Below are positions 44,681 through 54,468 of a stretch of DNA of 64,000 nucleotides, piece after piece. Within the stretch, counting starts at the first letter, position 1. Every line of letters starts with the position of its first letter. Both the position numbers and the translations under genes were made by a program. A model generated the notes under the pieces. That model worked only from the letters and a program-made list of their open reading frames with translations. It was not told the DNA's origin and made no database searches. The stretch is from Blattabacterium sp. DPU (GTDB lineage Bacteria > Bacteroidota > Bacteroidia > Flavobacteriales > Blattabacteriaceae), in the NCBI RefSeq assembly GCF_011290385.1, contig NZ_CP049785.1:559009-623008 (forward strand). Reading direction: 5' to 3'.

Positions 44681-45730
44681 ATGGATTTTTCCAAAAAAAT
44701 AATAAATTGGTATCACAAAAATCATAGAAAACTTCCTTGGAGGGAAACTAAAAATCCATATTATATATTAGTTTCAGAGTTTATGTTGCAACAAACAAGA
44801 GTTTCGCAAACTATCAAGTATTATTTAAATTTTATAAAAGAGTTTCCAAGTTTAGAAAAATTGGCTCAAGCAAAAGAAAAAAATGTACTCAAAAAATGGG
44901 AAGGATTAGGTTATTATTCTAGAGCAAAATATTTGCATTCTTTTGCTAAAAAATTAAAAAATAACAACATTTCTTTTCCAAGAAAATATCAAGAATTAAT
45001 AAAATATAAAGGAATAGGGCCATACACAGGAGCAGCTATAGCGTCTATATGTTTTCATGAAATTATACCTGCTATTGATGGAAATGCTTGCAGAGTATTT
45101 TCTAGATATTTTGGTATTTATGATGATATAACATCCACTATTACAAAAAATATGTTACAAAATATTGTTTCAAAAATAATGGATTTTAAACATCCAGGAA
45201 TTTTTAATCAAGCAATAATGGATTTAGGTTCTATTGTATGTACTACAAAAAATCCGAAATGTTTGTCATGTCCAGTTAATAATTCTTGTTTTTCTATTAA
45301 AAATGGAACTGTCGGTAAATTACCTGTAAAAAAAATAAAAAAATTTATAAGACATAGATTTTTTTATTATATTTTCATACATGATCGTAATCAAAATATT
45401 TGTTTACATAAAAGATCAGATAAAGACATATGGAAAGGACTTTATGATTTTCCTTTAGTAGAATCGGAAAAAAATTTGTCAATTCATGAAATAATAAATA
45501 AAGTTTGGAAAAAATTTAGAATAATTATTTCTAATTTTTTGATTTATAAAATGAAACATAAACTTACTCATCAAATTTTATCTATTAGATTTTTTAATTG
45601 CGAAATTTTACAAAATTCTAATAAAAATATATTTTTTGATAATTTTTTTTTCATACCACAGAATCAAATAGGAGAGTATCCTTTTCCTCGTCCTATTATT
45701 TTATTTTTAAAACATAAAAAAATGATTTAG
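44681..45730 (+). CDS. mutY: A/G-specific adenine glycosylase
   Basis: Removes adenine opposite 8-oxoguanine. 349 residues. HhH-GPD domain: catalytic Glu in ILVSEFMLQQTRVSQTIKYY; HhH KYKGIGPYTGAAIASICF; catalytic Asp in PAIDGNACRVFSRYFG; 4Fe-4S cysteines C-x6-C-x2-C-x5-C in CTTKNPKCLSCPVNNSC; C-terminal NUDIX-like domain for 8-oxoG. Complete repair gene in a reduced genome. Confidence 0.94.
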   Translation: MDFSKKIINWYHKNHRKLPWRETKNPYYILVSEFMLQQTRVSQTIKYYLNFIKEFPSLEKLAQAKEKNVLKKWEGLGYYSRAKYLHSFAKKLKNNNISFPRKYQELIKYKGIGPYTGAAIASICFHEIIPAIDGNACRVFSRYFGIYDDITSTITKNMLQNIVSKIMDFKHPGIFNQAIMDLGSIVCTTKNPKCLSCPVNNSCFSIKNGTVGKLPVKKIKKFIRHRFFYYIFIHDRNQNICLHKRSDKDIWKGLYDFPLVESEKNLSIHEIINKVWKKFRIIISNFLIYKMKHKLTHQILSIRFFNCEILQNSNKNIFFDNFFFIPQNQIGEYPFPRPIILFLKHKKMI

Positions 45731-45825
45731 TTTTTATTTTATATATGTTATGAATTTAAGATCCATTTTGTATCAAATAGATTTTTCATTTTATTTTCTA
45801 AAAATTATTATCAAAATTTAATCTT

Positions 45826-47148
45826 TTGGAAAAAGAATCTTCGACGAATATTTTTTTAGAAAAAACTTTATATTTAGTTTTTTATTTTGCAGTAATAATA
45901 ATATTATTATTATTTTCTGCACTAATATCTGGTTCTGAAACTGCTTTTTTTTGTATTGAGAAAAAAACTCTTGACAGAGAGAGAAAAAAAAACTCTTATA
46001 AAGGAAATATTGTATTTCAAATTTTAAGAGATAAAAAAAAACTCTTAGCAACAATATTAATTTCTAATAATTTTTCTAATATTGGAATAGTCATATTAAG
46101 TTCTTATTTAATCACAGAATTTTTACAAAACAAATATTTAGTTATTTACAACCAATTTTATATTCCTATTAATTTCCTTTTAGAGGTGGTAGTTCTTACT
46201 TTTATTTTACTTTTATTTGGAGAAATTATACCTAAAATATATGCTAGTAAAAATAATTTTCGTTTTGCTATTTTTATGTCAGAACCCTTAATGATTCTTA
46301 GCAGAATATTAGATCCAATTAGTAAAATTATAATTTTTATATCAAAGTCTATAGAAAATAAAGTTATAAAAAAGAAGAATATTATTTCTGTAGAACAGCT
46401 TTCAAAAGCTCTAAAAATTACATCTCCAAATCAAAAGAATATTAAAGAACGTAAATTTTTACAAAGAATTATTGATTTTGGAAATACAGAAACACATCAA
46501 ATTATGACTCCAAGAATAGATATGTTTGCTTTAAATAGTAATAAAAGTTTTTCTGATGTTCTCGATTTAGTTCGTTATCAAGGATACTCTCGTATTCCTG
46601 TATATAAAAATAGTATTGATGATATAGAAGGAGTTCTTTTTACTAAAGATTTACTTCCATTTATTTATGATAATAATTTTAAGTGGAATCAACTTCTTCA
46701 TAGTCCTTTTTTTGTTCCAGAAAAAAAAAAGATAGATGATCTTTTAAATGATTTTAAGAAAAGAAAAATACATTTAGCTATTGTAGTAGATGAATATGGA
46801 GGAACATCTGGTCTAGTAACTCTTGAAGATGTAATTGAAGAAATTGTAGGAGACATTATTGATGAATTTGATGAAGAAGATATGTCCTATTCTAAATTAA
46901 ATCAAAATAATTATTTATTTGATGGAAAAACATCTTTAATTAATTTCTATCGTATTATGGATATTAAAGAGGAAGTTTTTTTTGAAAGTCAAAAAGGAGA
47001 AGCAGATACTTTAGGAGGATTTATTATGGAAATAAATAAAGAATTCCCTAAGAAAAAACAGAAAATTAATTTTTTAAATTATTCTTTTATTATAAAAAGT
47101 ATTGATCATAAAAGAATTAAAACTATAGAAGTAATAAGAAAAAAATGA
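45826..47148 (+). CDS. gldE: GldE-like CNNM/CBS membrane protein (HlyC/CorC family)
   Basis: 440 residues: N-terminal DUF21/CNNM transmembrane domain (LFSALISGSETAFFCIEKKT), paired CBS domains (about 210-330: THQIMTPRIDMFALN, GYSRIPVYKNSIDDIEGVLF, IVVDEYGGTSGLVTLEDVIE), and C-terminal CorC_HlyC domain. The gene following mutY in Flavobacteriia is usually gldE, as here (ssb missing between). The only in-frame start is TTG 45826. An upstream 23-codon ATG ORF (45750) could be its real N-terminus, one base out of frame. Ion transport or envelope role; gliding unlikely in a symbiont. Confidence 0.82.
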   Translation: MEKESSTNIFLEKTLYLVFYFAVIIILLLFSALISGSETAFFCIEKKTLDRERKKNSYKGNIVFQILRDKKKLLATILISNNFSNIGIVILSSYLITEFLQNKYLVIYNQFYIPINFLLEVVVLTFILLLFGEIIPKIYASKNNFRFAIFMSEPLMILSRILDPISKIIIFISKSIENKVIKKKNIISVEQLSKALKITSPNQKNIKERKFLQRIIDFGNTETHQIMTPRIDMFALNSNKSFSDVLDLVRYQGYSRIPVYKNSIDDIEGVLFTKDLLPFIYDNNFKWNQLLHSPFFVPEKKKIDDLLNDFKKRKIHLAIVVDEYGGTSGLVTLEDVIEEIVGDIIDEFDEEDMSYSKLNQNNYLFDGKTSLINFYRIMDIKEEVFFESQKGEADTLGGFIMEINKEFPKKKQKINFLNYSFIIKSIDHKRIKTIEVIRKK

Positions 47149-47194
47149 ATAATACATGTATTAAAATGAAAAAAATTAAATTTATGTAAAATTT

Positions 47195-47827
47195 ATGAGT
47201 TATATATTTTGCATGAAAAAAAACACAATTTTTTTTTATATCATATTATTTATTATTATGATAGGTGGAATGTATTTTTTTTTAAAAAAATTTTTTTTAT
47301 TTCCTTCAGAAGAAAAAGCTATGAAAGAATTCAATTATGCTCAACAATATCTTTCTAAAGGAGATATAGATAAAGCTTTAAATAAAAAAAACATTAAAAT
47401 CAATTATTTAGGATTTTCAGGTATAGTATCTAAATATCCTTTTACTAAAGCAGGAAATATTTCTAAATTTTATGCAGGAATTTGTTATTATAAATTGGGG
47501 GATTATAAAGAATCCATAAAAATGATGAAAAGTTTTTCCGCAAAAGATGAAATTATATCTTCTATAAAATACGGAATTATAGGAGATGCTTTTACTCAAA
47601 TAAAAAATCAAAAAGAAGCTTTAAAAAATTACATTATAGCAGCTAATATAAGAGAAAACGAAATTACGACTCCTCTTTATTATTACAAAGCAGCATTATT
47701 AGATTTTTCTATGAAAAAATACAAAGATTCCAAATTTTTTCTAAAAAAAATAGAAAAAAAATATCCTTTTTTTTTATATAGAAAAAACGTTGAAAAATAT
47801 CTTATGTTTATTGAAAATAAATTATAA
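47195..47827 (+). CDS. TPR-repeat membrane-anchored protein
   Basis: 210 residues: N-terminal signal-anchor helix (FFYIILFIIMIGGMYFFL), then tetratricopeptide-like repeats (EFNYAQQYLSKGDIDKALN; SKFYAGICYYKLGDYKESIK; GIIGDAFTQIKNQKEALKNY; YYYKAALLDFSMKKYKDSKF). Flavobacteriia carry such a protein directly before ribH. Met7 (47213) is an alternative start. Probably an envelope scaffold, resembling YfgM-type proteins. Confidence 0.8.
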   Translation: MSYIFCMKKNTIFFYIILFIIMIGGMYFFLKKFFLFPSEEKAMKEFNYAQQYLSKGDIDKALNKKNIKINYLGFSGIVSKYPFTKAGNISKFYAGICYYKLGDYKESIKMMKSFSAKDEIISSIKYGIIGDAFTQIKNQKEALKNYIIAANIRENEITTPLYYYKAALLDFSMKKYKDSKFFLKKIEKKYPFFLYRKNVEKYLMFIENKL

Positions 47828-47830
47828 ATT

Positions 47831-48319
47831 ATGATTTCGAAAACAAATCCTGTTTATTCGTTTTCTAAAAAAGAAATAAAAAATGCAAATTTAAAATTTG
47901 CTATTATTGTTTCTTTATGGAATAAAGAAATAACGAATAGATTATATCAAGGAACTTATAAAACATTGATTCAATCAGGAGTATTAGAAGAAAAAATTCA
48001 AACTTGGGAAGTTCCTGGAAGTTATGAATTAATTTATTCTTCAAAAAAAATAGCTCACTGTTGTAATTTTGATTCAATCATAGCAATAGGATCACTTATT
48101 CAAGGAGAAACTCTTCATTTTAAATATTTATGTCAAGCTATTTCACATGGTATTAAAGATATTAACATAATATATGATGTTCCTGTTATATTTTGTGTTC
48201 TTTCTGATAAAAATAAACAACAAGCTTTTGATCGATCCGGTGGGAAAAATGGAAATAAAGGAATAGAATGTGCTAAAACTGCTATACATATGTCTTTATT
48301 TAGGAAATCTATAACATGA
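47831..48319 (+). CDS. ribH: 6,7-dimethyl-8-ribityllumazine synthase
   Basis: Penultimate step of riboflavin synthesis. 162 residues: FAIIVSLWNKEITNRLYQGT, WEVPGSYELIYSSKKIAH, AIGSLIQGETLHFKYLCQAI (catalytic His), PVIFCVLSDKNKQQAFDRSG. Four bases after the TPR gene and overlapping the mutL start by four. Confidence 0.94.
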   Translation: MISKTNPVYSFSKKEIKNANLKFAIIVSLWNKEITNRLYQGTYKTLIQSGVLEEKIQTWEVPGSYELIYSSKKIAHCCNFDSIIAIGSLIQGETLHFKYLCQAISHGIKDINIIYDVPVIFCVLSDKNKQQAFDRSGGKNGNKGIECAKTAIHMSLFRKSIT

Positions 48320-50034
48320 AAAATGTTATTCAATTTTTGCCTGAGAAAGTAATTCAGCAAATAGCTGCAGGAGAAGTTATAGAACGTCCTTCTTCTGTTT
48401 TAAGAGAACTTTTAGAAAACGCAATAGATGCAAATGCAAAAATGATTGACATTTTTATAAAAGATTCAGGAAAAACATTGATTCAATTAATAGATGATGG
48501 AATAGGAATGAGTATCGATGATGCAAAAATGAGTATTCAAAGATATGCTACTTCCAAAATTAAAAAAACTGATGATATTTTTAGAATTAAAACAAAAGGA
48601 TTTAGAGGAGAAGCTTTGGCTTCTATTGCACTTATTTCTCAGTTAGAAATACAAACTAAAAATAAAGAATATGCAATAGGTACTCATATTTTTGTAGAAG
48701 AAGGAAAAATAAAAAAACAAATTCCTATAAATACACTTATAGGAACAAGAATTTCTGTAAAAAATATTTTTTATAAATTTCCTGCTAGAAGACAATTTTT
48801 AAAATCTTCTCAAATAGAATTTAAACATATTATTTATGAATTTTATAAAATTATTTTAGCACACAGAAATATAACATATCGTTTTTATCATAACGATAGG
48901 ATGATTTTTTATTTTAAAAAAGCTTCTTTAATAGAAAGAATAAAGGAAATTATTAAAAACAAAAGAAAAAATCTATTTCCCATATTGGTAAAAAAAAATA
49001 AAATTTTTATAAAAGGATTTGTGAGCTTTCCAGATTTTTCTATAAAAAAAGGAAATCAATTTTTATTGGTGAATCAACGTTGTGTTACTCATTTATTTTT
49101 ACATAAAAAAATTATTCATGCTTATGATGGTTTTTTGAAAGATACCAAAACAGTTTCTTATTTTATTTTTATTTTTATAGATTCTAGCTTAGTAAATTGG
49201 AATATACATCCAACAAAAAAGGAAGTAAAATTAGACAAAGAAGAGATTATTGGTGAAATGATTCAACAAGAAATTAAAAATATTTTATTTAATCAATATA
49301 AGGTAAAAAATAAAGAATTAGAAAATTGTAATATTTTTTTTAAGTCATTCAAAAATGATTATTTATTGAATAATTTTTATAATCAACTTTCTGATCAAAA
49401 AAAAGTGATTCAATTAGAAAATAGATTTCATAAAATCAATGAATCCGATGATAATAATTTTAAACTGAAAAAAAAGTTATATGATTATATTTATCATAAA
49501 ACAAAAATAAAAACTCTTCAGATTAATAAAAAATATATAATTTTTGGATTGAATAATGAATATATAATATTAGTTGATCAACATAGGGCACATCAAAATA
49601 TATTATTTGAATTTTTTTTAAGAAAAAAAAACTTAATATGTCAACAATTTATTTTTCCTATAAAAGTGAGCCTTATGAAAAAAGAATTCATTTCATTGAA
49701 TAATGTCAAAAACGATTTGATCAATTTTGGATTTCATTTATATATTTGTAACGATTCAGCTTATTTATATTCTGTTCCGGAAAATATAAATCAAAATATG
49801 TTAATTAAAATTATTCAAAATATTATAATATATAATTTTGTTAAAGGAGAAAAAAATAATAAAAAAAAGCTGATTCAAATTATATCAAAATCTGCATCTA
49901 TAAAATATGGAACAAAATTATATCCTGAAAAAATGGAATGTATAATTAAAGATTTATTTTCTTGTCATAATCCAAATTATACGTATTTAGGAGATCCCAT
50001 ATTTTTTGTATTAAGCAAAAAAAATATTTTTTAA
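48316..50034 (+). CDS. mutL: DNA mismatch repair protein MutL
   Basis: 572 residues. N-terminal GHKL ATPase: IAAGEVIERPSSVLRELLEN, LIDDGIGMSIDDAKM, TKGFRGEALASIALIS, and IGTRISVKNIFYKFPARRQF. The C-terminal dimerisation domain has VDQHRAHQNILFE, a variant of the DQHA-x2-E-x4-E endonuclease motif, so nicking activity is unsure. Shares a compact block with ribH and rhomboid. mutS not in window. Confidence 0.94.
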   Translation: MKNVIQFLPEKVIQQIAAGEVIERPSSVLRELLENAIDANAKMIDIFIKDSGKTLIQLIDDGIGMSIDDAKMSIQRYATSKIKKTDDIFRIKTKGFRGEALASIALISQLEIQTKNKEYAIGTHIFVEEGKIKKQIPINTLIGTRISVKNIFYKFPARRQFLKSSQIEFKHIIYEFYKIILAHRNITYRFYHNDRMIFYFKKASLIERIKEIIKNKRKNLFPILVKKNKIFIKGFVSFPDFSIKKGNQFLLVNQRCVTHLFLHKKIIHAYDGFLKDTKTVSYFIFIFIDSSLVNWNIHPTKKEVKLDKEEIIGEMIQQEIKNILFNQYKVKNKELENCNIFFKSFKNDYLLNNFYNQLSDQKKVIQLENRFHKINESDDNNFKLKKKLYDYIYHKTKIKTLQINKKYIIFGLNNEYIILVDQHRAHQNILFEFFLRKKNLICQQFIFPIKVSLMKKEFISLNNVKNDLINFGFHLYICNDSAYLYSVPENINQNMLIKIIQNIIIYNFVKGEKNNKKKLIQIISKSASIKYGTKLYPEKMECIIKDLFSCHNPNYTYLGDPIFFVLSKKNIF

Positions 50035-50037
50035 AAA

Positions 50038-50724
50038 GTGAATTTTTATACAAATTTCAATTCAGACGCTGTCAAACATTTAATAAGCATTAATATACTT
50101 GTATATACAGCTACTTTTGTCTTTTCACAATATAAAATAGAAAATATACTTTCTTTATATCATCCTTTAGATGAACGATTTGAATTATATCAAATTTTGA
50201 CTCATATGTTCGTTCACTCCAAACGACTTTTTTTACATATAATCTTTAATATGTTAGCTTTATTCATGTTTGGAGGACAAATAGAAACTATATTAGGAGT
50301 AAAAAAATTTATAATTATATATTTTTTATCAGGTGTTTTAGCCGCTTTATTTCAAATCATTTTTAATACTGGTATTTTGTATTATTTTGTTCAAACTTTA
50401 GATTTTTCACAAGCTAAGAAAGCATTAGATTATTTAAATGAAGAACAAAAAATAAATCTTTATAGCTCTATGTATTCTCCTATGATGGGAGCTTCTGGAG
50501 CCGTAAGTGGAATAGTAGGAGCTTTTGCTAAATTTTTTCCGGAACATAGAATTTTTATTCTTCCTTTTCCTTTTCCAATAGCAGTTAGAAAAGCTTTGAT
50601 AATTTTTATTTCTGGAAGTTTTATTTCGGCTATTTTAAATTTGGCTCCTGGAGTTGCTCATTTTGCCCATATTGGTGGAATATTATCAGGTTATTTTATA
50701 GTAAGTTTTTTCTATAAAAAATAA
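50038..50724 (+). CDS. Rhomboid family intramembrane serine protease
   Basis: 228 residues, GTG start four bases after mutL. Polytopic with FVHSKRLFLHIIFNMLALFM (family H-x-x-x-N), catalytic serine in MMGASGAVSGIVGAF, and catalytic histidine in VAHFAHIGGILSG. A full Ser-His dyad suggests an active protease. Flavobacteriia commonly have rhomboid genes after mutL. Confidence 0.9.
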   Translation: MNFYTNFNSDAVKHLISINILVYTATFVFSQYKIENILSLYHPLDERFELYQILTHMFVHSKRLFLHIIFNMLALFMFGGQIETILGVKKFIIIYFLSGVLAALFQIIFNTGILYYFVQTLDFSQAKKALDYLNEEQKINLYSSMYSPMMGASGAVSGIVGAFAKFFPEHRIFILPFPFPIAVRKALIIFISGSFISAILNLAPGVAHFAHIGGILSGYFIVSFFYKK

Positions 50725-50736
50725 CTTTTATAAAGT

Positions 50737-52218
50737 TCATGATTTTTCACTCTTAAATAAAAAAGAAATGAAATATACAAATGATAATAAAAATAATAAA
50801 GACAAATAAGAATATTTTCCATTTACTGTTTTCATAATTCTATCCCAACGAAATTTCCAATTAAATATATTTAAAGGATTATCTCTATCCCAATCAATGC
50901 TCATCCATATAAATATGGGTTTCCCTACTATATGATCTTCTGGAACGAACCCCCAATAACGAGAATCAGATGAATTATGTCTGTTATCTCCCATCATAAA
51001 ATAATAATTGTTTTTTACTTCATAATATTTTTTTGAAAAAAAATCGAATTTATTCACTTTTTCATAAGTAAAAATTTCATTATAAATGTGAATATTTTTT
51101 GAATTTAATTGAATTAATTCTCCTTTTTTGGGGATGTGTAATGGACCAAAAAAATCTCTATTCCAATCAGTGTAATTATGAAATATCATATTTTCCTTAA
51201 AATGAATAGGAAGAATATACTTTTTTATAAAAACTATATTATCAAATAAATGTTTTATCTGAACTGCTTTTTGTTCGTTCAACATGATTTGGTAAAAATA
51301 TTCATCATTTTTTTCTCCAATATATTCAACGTCCTCAATATCCATTTTATTTTTAAGATACTCTATGTTTAAAGGAATATTTTCCGTTTTAATAAAATAA
51401 GCTTGTTGTTTTTCTAAAAAAAATTTTTCTTTTTTATGATTAACAAATAAAATTCCTTTTTTAATAGATATTAAATCTCCCGGTAATCCTACACAACGTT
51501 TAATATAATGATCTTTTCTATCTATTATTTTATGATTAGAATCTTTGGGAAAATTGAAAACGACTATATCATTTCTTTGGATAGATTGTATGGAAGGAAA
51601 ACGAAAATAAGGCCATTGAAAAATAGAAATATAAGATTTTATATTTCCAATAATATTATTATGAATAAATGGAATGGAAATGGGGGACATAGGCATTCGT
51701 AATCCATAATGAATTTTACTAACTAGGATAAAATCTCCTACTAATAAAGTTCTTTCCATAGAAGAAGTAGGAATGACAAAAGGCTGAACTATATAAGTAT
51801 GAGTAACAAAAGAAAGAATTATAGCTAATAAAATTCCTATATGATCTGTTTTCTTTTTTTTTGTTATATTTTCAATTTTTAATAATTGAATTTTTTTAAA
51901 AAAATTTATGTAAAAAATATATAATCCTGCTGATAAAAAAAATAAAATAATATTTTTTTTCGTTTTTTTGAAAAAAGTAAAAATTAAATCCATCCACAAA
52001 ATAAAAATTAATATTATACTAGTTAATGGAAATAATAACAAAAAAATACACCATATAGATCTTTTATAAATTTTTAAAATAATAAAAATATTATATACAG
52101 GAATAAGAATCTTCCAAGATTTTATTCCTAATTTTTTGTACAACTTCCATGTTCCTAAAACATGAATAACATGTTCAAAAAATAAAAAAATACCATTAAA
52201 AATAAAATATTGATGCAT
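50737..52218 (-). CDS. lepB: Signal peptidase I (long Bacteroidetes type)
   Basis: Removes signal peptides from exported proteins. 493 residues: N-terminal hydrophobic helices (1 to about 130), catalytic Ser in [19 protein letters not shown], Lys in [20 protein letters not shown], long central insertion, box [21 protein letters not shown], and a C-terminal transmembrane helix. Bacteroidetes LepB proteins of this length are normal. Ten bases before (upstream on the strand) is dapB. Confidence 0.94.
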   Translation of the reverse strand: MHQYFIFNGIFLFFEHVIHVLGTWKLYKKLGIKSWKILIPVYNIFIILKIYKRSIWCIFLLLFPLTSIILIFILWMDLIFTFFKKTKKNIILFFLSAGLYIFYINFFKKIQLLKIENITKKKKTDHIGILLAIILSFVTHTYIVQPFVIPTSSMERTLLVGDFILVSKIHYGLRMPMSPISIPFIHNNIIGNIKSYISIFQWPYFRFPSIQSIQRNDIVVFNFPKDSNHKIIDRKDHYIKRCVGLPGDLISIKKGILFVNHKKEKFFLEKQQAYFIKTENIPLNIEYLKNKMDIEDVEYIGEKNDEYFYQIMLNEQKAVQIKHLFDNIVFIKKYILPIHFKENMIFHNYTDWNRDFFGPLHIPKKGELIQLNSKNIHIYNEIFTYEKVNKFDFFSKKYYEVKNNYYFMMGDNRHNSSDSRYWGFVPEDHIVGKPIFIWMSIDWDRDNPLNIFNWKFRWDRIMKTVNGKYSYLSLLFLLSFVYFISFLFKSEKS

Positions 52219-52228
52219 AAATGATATT

Positions 52229-52948
52229 TTATATTCCTAAAACCTCTTTCATAGAAAAAATCCCTTTTTTGTTTTGTATCCATTCTGCCGCAATAATAGC
52301 TCCTAAAGCAAATCCATCTCTATTATGAGCTTGATGTTGGATTCTTATTTCTTCTATTTTAGATTCATATTTGACAATATGTATTCCTGGTACATTATCG
52401 AATCTTTTTGATGAAATCAAAATTTGATCTTTTGTTTTTTTATCGTTTTTATCATCTAAAATCCATGTTTTTTTCATGCTATTATTCACTATATCTTTTG
52501 CCAAAGAAAGAGCTGTTCCACTAGGTTTATCTATTTTTTTTTTGTGATGTATTTCTTCTATTGTGACTTCATATTCTTTAGAATATGAATGTAATAATTT
52601 TGATAATTTTTTATTAATTTCAAAAAAAATATTCATTCCAATACTAAAATTGGAAGAATACAAAAGAGATCCATTTTTTTCTTTACATATTTTTTTAATA
52701 ATTTCAAATTTTTCTAGCCATCCTGTAGTTCCACTTACTATAGGAATATTATTTTCTACACAAATTTTTACATTGTTAAATGCAGAATCAGGTTGACTAA
52801 ATTCTATTGCTACATTTGAATTTGAATTATTCAATAAATGTACAGAAGGAGTTTCATCATAACATAATGAAATTTTATGATTTCTAATTTTAGCTATTTT
52901 TTCTATAGTTTTCCCCATTTTTCCATATCCTATTATTGCTATATTCAT
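52229..52948 (-). CDS. dapB: 4-hydroxy-tetrahydrodipicolinate reductase
   Basis: Lysine and meso-diaminopimelate pathway; about 239 residues from [19 protein letters not shown]. The ORF opens 39 bases earlier (52987), but the Rossmann GxGxMG motif should be close to the N-terminus, so I moved the start. Catalytic region [20 protein letters not shown], and [15 protein letters not shown]. Retained for peptidoglycan and for host lysine supply. Confidence 0.93.
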   Translation of the reverse strand: MNIAIIGYGKMGKTIEKIAKIRNHKISLCYDETPSVHLLNNSNSNVAIEFSQPDSAFNNVKICVENNIPIVSGTTGWLEKFEIIKKICKEKNGSLLYSSNFSIGMNIFFEINKKLSKLLHSYSKEYEVTIEEIHHKKKIDKPSGTALSLAKDIVNNSMKKTWILDDKNDKKTKDQILISSKRFDNVPGIHIVKYESKIEEIRIQHQAHNRDGFALGAIIAAEWIQNKKGIFSMKEVLGI

Positions 52949-53084
52949 AATATTATTTGATTGATTAGAATAAAATTCATAATTCATTCAAAGATAGTCT
53001 ATATTTTTTTTTGATGAAATATCAATAAACTTTATTTATATTTGATGTTCAGATGTTAAAATTCATGAATTTAATATTTTTAAA

Positions 53085-53170
53085 GCCCACGTGGTGAAAA
53101 TGGTAGACACGCCACTTTGAGGGGGTGGTATCCGATTTAGGATGTGCTGGTTCAAATCCAGTCGTGGGTA
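53085..53170 (+). tRNA. tRNA-Leu (anticodon GAG)
   Basis: 86 bases. Acceptor GCCCACG pairs with CGTGGGT (terminal G-T) plus discriminator A; anticodon stem CCACT/GGTGG with loop TTGAGGG, giving GAG; long variable arm; T arm CTGGTTCAAATCCAG. CCA not encoded. Third tRNA-Leu in the window. Confidence 0.93.
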
Positions 53171-53184
53171 CAATTTGTATCATC

Positions 53185-54450
53185 TTATATAAGAACACGA
53201 AATAAATCTGGATTTTTATTCAAGTATTGAAAATGAACTTTATGCTTTTTCATTCTTCCTAAGAATCCTGAAAATTCATTTTTATCTGCTAATTCTATTC
53301 CTATTACAGCTGGTCCTTCTTCTTTAGAAGTTTTTTTAGAATATTCAAAATAGGTAATATCATCTTTTGGCCCTAAAATATTATTTACAAATTCTTTTAG
53401 AGCTCCAGCTCTCTGGGGAAATTTTACAATAAAATAATGTTTTTTTTCTTCATATAAAAGAGATCTTTCTCTTATTTCTTCAGTTCTGGTAATATCATTA
53501 TTTCCTCCACTTAAAATACAGACAATAGTTTTTCCTTTAATTTCATTAGAGTAAAAATCCAAAGCAGCTATTGAAAGAGCTCCAGCAGGTTCTGCAACAA
53601 TTGCTTCTAAGTTATACAAATCTAAAATTGTTGTGCAAACCTTACCCTCAGGAACTGTTTTGATATCAAATAATGTTTGATGACATATATTAAAATTTAA
53701 TTTCCCCACCTTTTTTACTGAAGCTCCATCAATAAATCTATCTATTGTTTTTAATTCCACAATTTTTCCTTTTTTTAAAGAATAACTCATAGATGGGGCT
53801 CCTTTAGGTTCCACTCCTATAATTTTAGTTTTAGGGCTAAATTCTTTGAAATGACTACTCACACCCGAAGCTAATCCTCCTCCACCAATAGGAATAAAAA
53901 TATAATCAATATTTAAAATTGATTGTTGTAGAATTTCTAACCCAACAGTAGCTTGTCCTTCAATAATTTTAATGTCATCAAAAGGATGAATAAAAATTTT
54001 TTCATTTTTTTTACAATATATTATGGCTTCACTACTTACCGCATCAAAAGTATCTCCCATTAGAATAATTTCAATATACTTTTTTCCAAACATTTTTACT
54101 CTTTCTACTTTTTGTTTAGGGGTAGTACTTGGCATATATATTTTTCCCGGAATTTTTAATATATTACAAGAATATGCAACTCCTTGTGCATGATTTCCTG
54201 CACTTGCACAAACAATTCCCTTTTTCAGTTCTGTATAAGATAAACTCTTTATTTTATTATAAGCTCCTCTAATCTTATATGAACGTATGATTTGTAAGTC
54301 TTCTCTTTTTAAAAAAATATTTGCTTTATATTTTTCTGATAAAAGAGAATTTTTTTGTAACGGAGTTTCATAAATGATATCTTTTAATATATTTTTAGCT
54401 TTAACTATTTCTTTGTAAGAAGGAAAGTATCCTTTCAACTTATTTTTCAA
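53185..54450 (-). CDS. ilvA: Threonine dehydratase (biosynthetic)
   Basis: Deaminates threonine to 2-oxobutanoate, the entry to isoleucine. 421 residues: PLP lysine in RSYKIRGAYNKIKS, ASAGNHAQGVAYSCN, IPIGGGGLASGVSS, and a C-terminal single ACT-like regulatory domain (YFIVKFPQRAGALKEFVNNI). Shorter than E. coli IlvA (two ACT-like domains); feedback control by isoleucine may be weaker. Last gene of the leftward ilvD-B-N-C-A cluster. Confidence 0.94.
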   Translation of the reverse strand: MKNKLKGYFPSYKEIVKAKNILKDIIYETPLQKNSLLSEKYKANIFLKREDLQIIRSYKIRGAYNKIKSLSYTELKKGIVCASAGNHAQGVAYSCNILKIPGKIYMPSTTPKQKVERVKMFGKKYIEIILMGDTFDAVSSEAIIYCKKNEKIFIHPFDDIKIIEGQATVGLEILQQSILNIDYIFIPIGGGGLASGVSSHFKEFSPKTKIIGVEPKGAPSMSYSLKKGKIVELKTIDRFIDGASVKKVGKLNFNICHQTLFDIKTVPEGKVCTTILDLYNLEAIVAEPAGALSIAALDFYSNEIKGKTIVCILSGGNNDITRTEEIRERSLLYEEKKHYFIVKFPQRAGALKEFVNNILGPKDDITYFEYSKKTSKEEGPAVIGIELADKNEFSGFLGRMKKHKVHFQYLNKNPDLFRVLI

Positions 54451-54468
54451 TACTTTAAAAATAATTTG

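Noticed and set aside
46731..46740. A10 tract in gldE as another frameshift
   Set aside because: The frame is intact across it and CBS domain motifs continue correctly; only potential slippage.
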